DNA from: Coleofasciculus sp. S288
Lineage (GTDB): Bacteria; Cyanobacteriota; Cyanobacteriia; Cyanobacteriales; Coleofasciculaceae
Assembly (NCBI GenBank): GCA_020216575.1
Contig: JAIUYC010000098.1
Span: 1 to 8,729 of the forward strand
Direction of reading: 5' to 3'
DNA: 8,729 nucleotides
Made by a program: the position numbers and the translations under genes. Under the pieces are notes generated by a model, which saw nothing but the letters and a program-made list of their open reading frames with translations, searched no databases and was not told the DNA's origin. Shown one piece after another: positions 1 to 6,600 of the stretch; position 1 is the first letter of the stretch, and each line of letters begins with the position of its first letter.

Positions 1-1143
1 TACCGACTTCATTTGCGTGGTGAGGATGGGTTCGGCACCGGGAAACTTCTCAAAAGCAAACCGAGGGATTTTCGTTACCACATAGTCAATCGTCGGTTCA
101 AACGAAGCGGGTGTCTGCTGCGTAATGTCGTTAGGAATTTCGTCCAGGGTGTAGCCCACGGCTAGCTTAGCGGCAAACTTGGCAATTGGGAAACCGGTTG
201 CCTTCGAGGCTAGGGCTGAACTTCGAGAAACACGGGGGTTCATCTCAATTACAACCACTTCACCGTTGATGGGATTCACGGCAAACTGAATATTGGAGCC
301 ACCTGTTTCCACGCCAATCTCGCGGATGATTTTAACCGAGTAATCCCGCAACCTCTGGTATTCTTTATCCGTCAGCGTTTGGGCGGGGGCGACAGTAATT
401 GAGTCGCCGGTATGGATGCCCATCGGGTCTAGGTTTTCAATCGAACAGATAATCACGACGTTATCCGCCAAGTCGCGCATCACCTCTAGCTCAAACTCTT
501 TCCACCCCAAGAGCGACTTTTCAACTAAGATTTGAGACACTGGCGAGGCATCCAAACCTCCTTGTGCCATTTCTTCATACTCTTCCTGGTTGTAGGCAAT
601 ACCGCCTCCCGTACCGCCGAGGGTAAACGCAGGGCGAATAATCAGGGGATAGATGCCGATTTGTTTGGCGATCGCTTTTGCCTCTTCCAGGTTGCTGGCA
701 ATCCCTGAAGGACACACGCCTATCCCGATCCGTTCCATGGCTTGTTTGAACAGCAGGCGATCTTCAGCCATCTCAATGGCCTCCAGCTTTGCCCCGATTA
801 ACTCGACGCCGTACTTATCTAGGACACCACTTTTTGCCAACGCTACAGCGACGTTTAGGGCAGTTTGTCCTCCCATTGTCGGTAATAAGGCATCGGGTCG
901 TTCTTGCTCAATGACCTTCTCCACAATTTCCGGTGTTATTGGCTCAACATAGGTGCGGTCAGCCGTTTCCGGGTCGGTCATAATCGTGGCAGGATTGGAG
1001 TTCACCAGCACGACTTCATACCCTTCTTCCCGGAGGGCTTTGCAAGCTTGAGTGCCGGAGTAGTCAAACTCACTAGCTTGTCCAATCACAATCGGGCCAG
1101 AACCCAGAAGTAAGATTTTGCGGAGGTCATCGCGGCGGGGCAT
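1..1143 (-). CDS. carB: carbamoyl-phosphate synthase large subunit, N-terminal part (partial)
   Basis: This is the ammonia-using, ATP-grasp subunit that makes carbamoyl phosphate from bicarbonate, glutamine-derived ammonia and two ATP, feeding pyrimidine and arginine synthesis in the cytoplasm. The reverse strand reads from ATG at 1143 without a stop to the left edge, giving 381 of roughly 1,070-1,100 residues. The start [17 protein letters not shown] and the block [20 protein letters not shown] align without gaps to my memory of E. coli CarB. The first ATP-grasp unit is present: R129, R170 in [14 protein letters not shown] (168-181), E209, E216, H244 in MGIHTGDS, and E300/N302 in [16 protein letters not shown]. 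The visible part ends at TTQMKSV, before the oligomerisation domain, the second ATP-grasp half and the allosteric domain. No key residue is missing. It is divergent from the gene at 1618, and no clear Shine-Dalgarno precedes the start. Identification is firm. Confidence 0.97.
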   Translation of the reverse strand, partial: MPRRDDLRKILLLGSGPIVIGQASEFDYSGTQACKALREEGYEVVLVNSNPATIMTDPETADRTYVEPITPEIVEKVIEQERPDALLPTMGGQTALNVAVALAKSGVLDKYGVELIGAKLEAIEMAEDRLLFKQAMERIGIGVCPSGIASNLEEAKAIAKQIGIYPLIIRPAFTLGGTGGGIAYNQEEYEEMAQGGLDASPVSQILVEKSLLGWKEFELEVMRDLADNVVIICSIENLDPMGIHTGDSITVAPAQTLTDKEYQRLRDYSVKIIREIGVETGGSNIQFAVNPINGEVVVIEMNPRVSRSSALASKATGFPIAKFAAKLAVGYTLDEIPNDITQQTPASFEPTIDYVVTKIPRFAFEKFPGAEPILTTQMKSV

Positions 1144-1268
1144 AGTTGTTCGTCCGTCATTGCGTCACAGTTTTTAAGACCAGATCATTGTAAAGGCTCT
1201 GACCTAGATTAGTGTTGTAAATATAAGTCAACTTTTCCAAGATTCGATGACTTAGCTTATACCGTTCG

Positions 1269-1374
1269 AGGTGTTTTTAGATGGCAACAGATGTAGGGAG
1301 CATGTCATTGATGGTCAGCCCACCTTGCTCGAAGGCTACGCCTACATCCCCTACCATCTACATACCTAACACCT
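1269..1374. repeat. long imperfect inverted repeat, MITE- or REP-like hairpin
   Basis: The nested arms pair as follows. AGGTGTT (1269-1275) pairs with AACACCT (1368-1374). The 19-nt arm 1279-1297 pairs with 1341-1359 at 15 of 19 positions, including unbroken AGATGG and GATGTAGG blocks. GAGCA (1298-1302) pairs with TGCTC (1326-1330). The whole unit is 106 bp, has no coding potential and lacks a T-run, so it looks more like a dispersed palindromic repeat than a terminator. Whether it recurs elsewhere in the genome cannot be seen here. Confidence 0.6.
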
Positions 1375-1393
1375 ATTTTCAGATTAAGCACCA

Positions 1394-1430
1394 TGAGCTG
1401 TCGCTCACAATGAAGGAATGAAAATCCTTC
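1394..1430. repeat. two small adjacent hairpins
   Basis: TGAGC (1394-1398) pairs perfectly with GCTCA (1403-1407) over a TGTC loop. GAAGGA (1412-1417) pairs with TCCTTC (1425-1430) over a 7-nt loop. They continue the hairpin chain between the long inverted repeat and the heptamer array. Each is short enough to occur by chance; the clustering is what makes them worth noting. Confidence 0.4.
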
Positions 1431-1432
1431 TC

Positions 1433-1471
1433 TCCTGACCCCTGACTCCTGATTCCTGACTCCTGACTCCT
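1433..1471 (+). repeat. heptamer tandem repeat (TCCTGAC), STRR type
   Basis: There are five consecutive 7-nt units (TCCTGAC, CCCTGAC, TCCTGAT, TCCTGAC, TCCTGAC) and a partial TCCT. Only two substitutions occur among the five units. Short tandemly repeated heptamers in intergenic DNA are a known trait of filamentous cyanobacteria. They are usually length-variable between strains, and no role is established from sequence alone. Confidence 0.85.
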
Positions 1472-1479
1472 ATTTTCAA

Positions 1480-1512
1480 GCAAGATGTGAGTTTACTAAC
1501 TGCACATCTTGC
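1480..1512. repeat. strong 14-bp hairpin upstream of the ParB-like gene
   Basis: GCAAGATGTG (1480-1489) is perfectly repeated in reverse complement at 1503-1512. The stem extends inward with AGTT/AACT after a single bulged G, leaving a TACT loop. No T-run follows, so it is not a classic intrinsic terminator. It sits about 50-80 bases upstream of the TATAAT at 1563 and could be an operator, a hairpin in an upstream transcript, or a dispersed repeat. Confidence 0.6.
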
Positions 1513-1544
1513 GCAGCGTCTTTGAAAAAGCAGTGAAGACACTC

Positions 1545-1568
1545 TAGGAGTGGGGGGACTCCTATAAT
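1545..1568 (+). promoter_or_regulatory. candidate -10 promoter box overlapped by a palindrome
   Basis: TATAAT at 1563-1568 matches the sigma-70 -10 consensus exactly and would start a transcript near 1575, leaving a leader of about 40 nt before the ATG at 1618. No good -35 hexamer lies 16-19 bp upstream; the spacer is instead filled by a 7-bp inverted repeat, TAGGAGT (1545-1551) and ACTCCTA (1558-1564), around six G residues. The right arm overlaps the first bases of the -10 box. A protein bound to the dyad would therefore compete with RNA polymerase, or an activator could replace the missing -35. This is inference from layout. Confidence 0.5.
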
Positions 1569-1617
1569 TTGGGAAGCGTGCAATAATAATCCGTCTATCC
1601 CTTGCGATCGCGTCTCC

Positions 1618-2649
1618 ATGGTTAAAATCCCCGATACTACCGCCGAACTAGCTGCTGTCCTCGAACAACCTGTTGACCTAAATTTCCAACTCCCTGACCC
1701 TGATGATCAAGAGATTCAAGAGCATGACTTTCAGCAGCTAGTCGATAACGCTTGGTTAGTTTGCGATCGCTTCGACCTGCAAACTGAAATCTGGCGGGGA
1801 CGGATTTTGCGAGTGGTGCGCGATCGAGAAAAACGAGGGGGTGACGGACGGGGAACAGGATTTTTAAACTGGCTCAAAAGTCGAGAAATCAGTAAAAGTC
1901 AGGCTTACTCGTTAATAGAATTGGCAAACAGTGCCGATACCCTCTTATCTGAGGGAAAACTTAACCCCGATGCCATTCGGAACTTCAGCAAACGGGCATT
2001 TGTTGAAACCGCAAAATCTGCCCCAGAAGTGCAACAACTCGTTGCTGATGCCGCCCAAAAAGGCGATCGCATTACCCGTCGCGAAGTCAAGCAACTCTCC
2101 GATGAATGGATGGCGATGTCCTCAGAGTTGTTACCCGATGAAGTTAAGGAAAAAGCTGCTTCGGGTACAATGCCTGCGCGTTTCCTCGCGCCCCTGGTCA
2201 AAGAAATGGAGAAGTTACCCGAATCTCACCTAAAACCCTTGCAAGAAGAAGTTGCCAGTAATCCCGATGTCGATACCGTCAAACAGATCACCTCAGACGC
2301 CCGTTTCTTGGCCAAATATCTCGACGCCGCCGCCCAAGTCCAAGCGCTTCAGCACTCATCTGTGGATATGGAAATGGCACTAGGAGAAGCCCTACGACTC
2401 GACTGTTTAAACACCGCCGCCGATTTGGTTAAACAGGCATCCGTACTAGAACAAACCGTGGGCAAACTCTACACCACCTGGAAACGTCTCAGCAGTCTGT
2501 CAGACCGATTGTATGTAGACACGGGGGCAAGTACTCCTCATTTGCGATCGCTCCTCAACTGTCTGGATCGTCTCACGAATGAAGTCATCGAAGTACCACT
2601 CGACGATACTGGCGACCAGATTATTCGTTTGAAAGTAATGACCGAGTGA
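1618..2649 (+). CDS. conserved-looking cyanobacterial protein with a ParB-like helix-turn-helix
   Basis: The 343-residue soluble protein has no signal peptide or membrane segment and is probably almost all helical. Residues 34-80 are a charged helical block (QEHDFQQLV to RDREKRGGDGRG). Residues 82-125 read FLNWLKSREISKSQAYSLIE, then LANSADTLLSEGKLNPDAIR. That pattern of Ser-Lys-Ser recognition turn, Leu/Ala helix and 'EGKL' turn resembles the HTH of ParB/KorB and DUF3102-type proteins. A second basic segment, RITRREVKQLSDEW (151-164), could be another DNA-contacting helix. The C-terminal half (165-343) is helical, ends in a short beta-like EVIEVPLDDTG region, and matches no domain I can name. 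There is no ParB N-terminal CTPase domain and no ParA neighbour, so chromosome partition is not supported. ATG at 1618 is the first in-frame ATG and follows a TATAAT box. I would call it a putative DNA-binding protein of unknown role. Confidence 0.85.
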   Translation: MVKIPDTTAELAAVLEQPVDLNFQLPDPDDQEIQEHDFQQLVDNAWLVCDRFDLQTEIWRGRILRVVRDREKRGGDGRGTGFLNWLKSREISKSQAYSLIELANSADTLLSEGKLNPDAIRNFSKRAFVETAKSAPEVQQLVADAAQKGDRITRREVKQLSDEWMAMSSELLPDEVKEKAASGTMPARFLAPLVKEMEKLPESHLKPLQEEVASNPDVDTVKQITSDARFLAKYLDAAAQVQALQHSSVDMEMALGEALRLDCLNTAADLVKQASVLEQTVGKLYTTWKRLSSLSDRLYVDTGASTPHLRSLLNCLDRLTNEVIEVPLDDTGDQIIRLKVMTE

Positions 2650-2705
2650 AGCCCTTGCCCTTTGTAGGGTTATGCTTTACCCATATCTCCTGAAATCCAG
2701 TAGGG

Positions 2706-2735
2706 GTGTCCGCGATCGCAAAGCGGTAGCGACAC
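2706..2735. repeat. hairpin repeat carrying a HIP1 octamer
   Basis: GTGTC (2706-2710) pairs with GACAC (2731-2735), and CGC (2711-2713) pairs with GCG a few bases inside the right arm. The HIP1 octamer GCGATCGC (2712-2719) lies at the top of the left arm. Palindromic repeats with a HIP1 core and an AAAGCGGTAGCG tail are a familiar kind of dispersed cyanobacterial repeat. It begins 57 bases after the stop of the ParB-like gene and might end its transcript, but there is no U-tract. Confidence 0.5.
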
Positions 2736-2837
2736 TCTTGAGCGTTAGCATTTGGTTAACAAAATCCTTGTTTTTGTCCTTTCCCATATGATGATATAGC
2801 AAAAGGCTCCAGGGCAGAAGACAGTGGTTCGACAGGC

Positions 2838-3119
2838 TCACCAATCAGGCAGAAGGGATGCATATTGACTGGCCAAGGTTTCAGGATTCTGCTTTGTCCT
2901 AATCGCCTTGGCGACTGCTATAAATTGAGGGGCTTGTGACAAATGCATCTCGAAACTTTTTTGAATGCGTGACTTTTGACTTCCAAACGCCGTCTCAGTC
3001 AGGTTCATCGTTGCTGCAATCGCCACATGTTGCAGATGGGTGTTGACTAAATCCGCTACGATTGCTCCCTTTTTGAACAACTCACTCCAGGCACTCCAGT
3101 TCACATCAGGAGAGAACAC
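2838..3119 (-). CDS. doubtful small ORF, no recognised family
   Basis: This 93-codon ORF starts at GTG (3117-3119) and lies on the reverse strand in an otherwise non-coding stretch. An in-frame TAA lies at 3144-3146, so no longer version is possible, and no Shine-Dalgarno is visible. The predicted product is a moderately helical soluble peptide (VNWSAWSELFKKGAIVADLV near the start, ETLASQYASLLPDW at the end). Composition is not obviously artefactual. However, two repeat-like elements fall inside it: the TTGGAAGTCAAAAGTCA inverted repeat at 2970-2986, and a REP-like half site at 2826-2843 that supplies the stop codon. It could be a small real gene, a decayed gene fragment or a chance ORF. Confidence 0.25.
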   Translation of the reverse strand: MFSPDVNWSAWSELFKKGAIVADLVNTHLQHVAIAATMNLTETAFGSQKSRIQKSFEMHLSQAPQFIAVAKAIRTKQNPETLASQYASLLPDW

Positions 3120-3281
3120 GGAAGGAACTAAAAGATAAAGCGGTTATAGATGCGGAGTTGGTATTAGGGGATATAGGCAACAATTTGAGCGATTGAACTG
3201 AGGCGATCGCATAGCTGAGTATGCCAGATTTAAAAGTAAAACTCAAACACTAACGGCTTGGTACGACGCCAGACCGTAAGT

Positions 3282-3308
3282 TGAGAGGTTAATTTGATTA
3301 TCCTCTCA
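3282..3308. promoter_or_regulatory. 27-bp near-perfect palindrome, possible operator
   Basis: The left arm TGAGAGGTTAAT (3282-3293) and right arm ATTATCCTCTCA (3297-3308) are reverse complements at 11 of 12 positions around a TTG centre. This symmetry is much stronger than chance for a single stretch of this length. It lies about 300 bases upstream of the large kinase and has no T-run, so a dimeric regulator site fits better than a terminator. The regulator is unknown. Confidence 0.45.
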
Positions 3309-3423
3309 CGAACGATTTCTGGATTCATGTAAAGTTTTGTGTTAAGGAGGGACAACTTTACCTTCCAGTGTCATTGCGATCGCACTGTTAATCTTCCACC
3401 ATCAGCCTAGTACCGCTACTTGG

Positions 3424-3440
3424 AAGTCAAAAGTCAAAAG
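3424..3440 (+). repeat. short heptamer tandem repeat (AAGTCAA)
   Basis: There are two full AAGTCAA units (3424-3430 and 3431-3437) and a partial AAG. Its first 13 bases belong to a 17-nt block (3420-3436) found in reverse complement at 2970-2986. The sequence type (repeated AAGTCAA / TTGACTT) is common in cyanobacterial STRR loci. Confidence 0.55.
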
Positions 3441-3603
3441 TTCTCTGAGCATAAGGTGTTTAACCACTTGTAAGCGGGTCACTTATTTCTGCCAAGCTAC
3501 ACTAGTCACCCACAAAGGGTTAAGTTGTAGGGATTTTATCTCTTCTTCCTATCACCTTCCTAACACCTCTCTATGGTTCCTGATTGAACGATAAACCCCT
3601 GTC

Positions 3604-6600
3604 ATGCCTATCAAAACGCTCAACCGCTTCGCTGCTAAGATACCTCTACGAACTGTCCTGATAGCCCCCTTTGTCTTGCAAATATTCGGAACGGTAGGAC
3701 TAGTGGGATATCTCTCCTTTAGAAACGGACAGCAGGCTGTCAATGATGTTGCCACTCAACTGCGAAACGAAATTAGCCGTCGCATCCAAGAGTATCTCGA
3801 TCGCTACTTAGAAAAGCCTCAACTCATCAATCAAGTTAACGCCGATGCCATTCGTCTCAATCAGTTAAACTTAGAGGACTCAGCTAGCCTAGAGCGCCAT
3901 CTGTGGCATCAAATTCAAGCATTTGATTCTGTTACCTACATTCAATTTGGCACGGAAAAACGAGAATTCATAGGCGTCGAACGCTTGGACGATAGCAGAA
4001 TAACCTTGGAAATATCCGGAAAATCGACGGGTTATGCTTACTCGACCTATGCTACAGATGCCCAAGGCAATCGTACCAAACTGTTAAAAGCTACCCCGAA
4101 CTACAATCCTCGGATTCGACCTTGGTACACCGCCCCAGTCAAGGCTGGCAAGTCTACTTGGAGTAATATCTACCCTTACTTTAACTTTCCGAAGCTGGCA
4201 ATTACTCAGGGATTACCACTCTACGACACTAGAGGGACTTTACTGGGAGTGACAGGAGTTGATTTATCGTTGTCACAAATTAGCGAATTTTTACGAAGCA
4301 TAAGAATTGGTCGTCACGGACAAACGTTTATTATTGAGCGTACTGGTTTACTAGTAGCAACGTCCGCACCTGAACAGCCATTTCATCTCAATAATGGGAA
4401 ACCGGAACGCATTCAGGCTATAGATAGCCGCGACGCCTTGACTCGTTCAACAGCAAGACATTTAATCTCTCATTTTGGCGACTTCTCGAAAATCAATAGC
4501 AGCCAACAACTTGATTTTGAAATCAACGAGCAGCAGCAATTTGTACAGGTAACACCCTTTCAGGACAGTCAAGGACTGAATTGGGTAGTGGTTATTGTTG
4601 TACCAGAAGCTGACTTCATGGAGCAAATTAACGCCAACACCCGCACGACTATCCTGCTGTGTATTGCTGCTTTGATAGTGGCTACAGCGGTTGGTATTCT
4701 GACGGCTTGGTGGGTGATTAAACCACTTCTCGACTTGAATACAGCGGCAAAAAATATTGCTCAAGGACAATGGCAGCAGCGGGCAGAAATTGAACGGGCT
4801 GATGAGGTGGGAGAACTGGCAAAATCATTCAACAGTATGGCTCATCAATTGCAAAAATCCTTTGCTGCCTTAGAAGCTAAAAATGCTGAACTGAATGTCT
4901 TAAATGAGGCATTATCGGAACGTGAGAGGTGGCTAAATCAGTTCTTTGAAGCCATACCCGTAGGAGTGTCCGTGCATGATGCCACTGGGCAAATTTACTA
5001 TGCTAATCAGCTTGCCAAGCAATTATTGGGCATCATTACTCTACCCGACGCAAGAGCTGAGCAATTGGCAGACGTGTATCAAGTTTATCGGAGTGGAACC
5101 GGGCAATTATATCCGATCGCGGATTTACCCGTCGTGCGATCGCTCAAGGGCGAACGAGTTAAAGCTGATGACCTTGAACTTCACCAACCCGATAAAATTA
5201 TCCCCTTGGAAGTGTCTACTATGCCCATTTTTGATGAAACGGGGAAAATTGTCTATGCGATCGCTGCTTTTCAGGATATCAGCGATCGCAAACAGGCAGA
5301 GAAACTGATCGCAGATTACAGTCGCACTTTGGAACTCCAAGTCACCGAACGAACCCAACAACTCCAGCAAAACGTTGCGGAACACAAGCGGACAGAGGAA
5401 GCACTGCGCCAAAGTGAAGCACAAAATCAAGCCATCCTTGCTGCCATCCCTGATTTGATGTTTCGAGTCAGCGCTGGGGGCATTTATTTGGGTTATGTCG
5501 CCACCCACGAACTCATAGACTTGTTGCCACCCGATTTTAGTCCGGTTGGCAAGCACATCAGGGAATTTTTGCCCCCAGAGGTTGCCCAACGCCACCTCCA
5601 CCATCTAGAAAAAGCCCTGGCGACGGGGAGAAACCAAATTTACGAACAGCAACATCGGATTGACGGCAAACTGCAATATGAAGAAGTTCGAGTCGTCCCC
5701 AGCGGTGAGAAGGAAGTGCTGTTTATGATTCGAGATATTAGCGATCGCAAATGCGCCGAACAAGCCCTGCGTCAAAAAAATGAGGAACTTGCCAACGCCC
5801 TAGAAAAACTTCAAGCTGCCCAAGAAGAACTGATCCACTCCGAAAAAATGGCAGCCTTGGGACAACTGATTGCAGGCGTTGCTCATGAAATCAATACTCC
5901 ACTCGGAGCTATCCGCGCCTCAATTGGCAATATCACCACTGCTCTCGATAAATCCATTCAACAATTACCTGAGCTGTTCCAGCAACTTTCTCCCTCTCAG
6001 CAAGCTGATTTCTTTGCATTACTAGAAGCCACCCAGCAAAATCCCCAATCCCTCTCTTCTAGAGAAGAACGGCAAATCAAACGGGCTTTCAGAAATGAGT
6101 TAGACGCTCAAGGGATTGATAATGCCGATACTCTGGCTGCCACGTTAGTTAACATGGGTATCACTAGCGATATTACTCGTTTTATCCCCCTATTCCAATC
6201 ATCTAGCCACCGTTTTATTGTAGATGTTGTTTACAATCTCTCCGTGCAACAAATGAATAGTCAGAATATCATGCTAGCTATAGAGCGAGCTGCAAAAATT
6301 GTTTTTGCTCTTAAAAGTTACACTCGTCAAAGTGATTCTGGTCAAATGACAAAGGCTTTGATTACAGAAGGCATTGATGTTGTCCTCACCATTTACCAGA
6401 ATCAGTTGAAACAGGGTATTGAAATTATTAAAAATTATCAGGTAATTCCTGCTGTATTTTGTTATCCAGATGAACTCAATCAAGTTTGGACAAATTTACT
6501 CCATAATGCCATCCAAGCCATGAACAACAAAGGAACGTTAGAGATAAGTGTTACTGAGAAAAATCATCAGATTGTGGTGGAAATTACCGATTCTGGATGT

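Larger units (their letters stand above)
1144..1617. other. divergent intergenic region carrying a chain of inverted repeats
   Basis: This 474-base gap lies between the starts of carB (leftward) and the ParB-like gene (rightward), so it must hold both promoters. I find no credible ORF. It contains at least five separate inverted repeats (1269-1374, 1394-1407, 1412-1430, 1480-1512, 1545-1564), a heptamer array (1433-1471), a perfect TATAAT (1563-1568) and a HIP1 octamer (1604-1611). For carB, the reverse strand has a TTGACT near 1231-1236 but no well-spaced -10 box, so I do not call that promoter. Confidence 0.8.
2650..3603. other. long gene-poor intergenic stretch with dispersed repeats
   Basis: This 954-base gap separates the ParB-like gene from the large kinase. 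It holds a HIP1-containing hairpin (2706-2735), a REP-like half site (2826-2843), a doubtful minus-strand ORF (2838-3119), a 27-bp near-perfect palindrome (3282-3308), two more HIP1 octamers (3203-3210 and 3376-3383, the latter inside a CAGTG/CACTG dyad) and a short heptamer array (3424-3440). The kinase promoter should lie here, but I find no pair of boxes with acceptable spacing. No RNA gene was recognised. Confidence 0.75.
668..5748. repeat. HIP1 octamer family (12 copies of GCGATCGC)
   Basis: Perfect GCGATCGC copies start at 668, 1604, 1763, 2063, 2544, 2712, 3203, 3376, 5136, 5257, 5282 and 5741. They fall both in genes and between them. HIP1 is a highly over-represented palindrome in many cyanobacteria, so it identifies the host lineage and shows this DNA has been resident long enough to share its signature. 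No copy occurs from 5749 to the right edge. Confidence 0.9.

Noticed and set aside
653..1113. Two plus-strand ORFs of 99 and 69 codons
   Set aside because: They lie antisense to the strongly conserved carB frame, whose protein matches a known family throughout.
1433..1471. Heptamer array considered as a CRISPR or iteron origin
   Set aside because: There are no spacers between units, the unit is only 7 nt, and no replication or cas gene is adjacent.
1905..2233. Overlapping ORFs on both strands within the ParB-like gene
   Set aside because: They are shadows of the 343-codon frame and have no recognisable protein features.
1618..2649. Annotation as chromosome partition protein ParB
   Set aside because: It lacks the ParB N-terminal nucleotide-binding domain and a ParA neighbour; only the HTH-like segment is similar.
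2826..2843. Resemblance of GGTTCGA...CCA to a tRNA T-arm and 3' end
   Set aside because: There is no acceptor, D-arm or anticodon stem upstream, and the block is better explained as a REP-like repeat.
3552..3755. Reverse ORF of 67 codons over the start of the Cache kinase
   Set aside because: It overlaps the membrane-helix coding region of the kinase and encodes nothing recognisable.
4462..6483. Several ORFs of 69-159 codons in other frames of the Cache kinase
   Set aside because: All are contained in the intact 1060-codon kinase frame; the 159-codon one is long only because stops are sparse opposite the PAS region.
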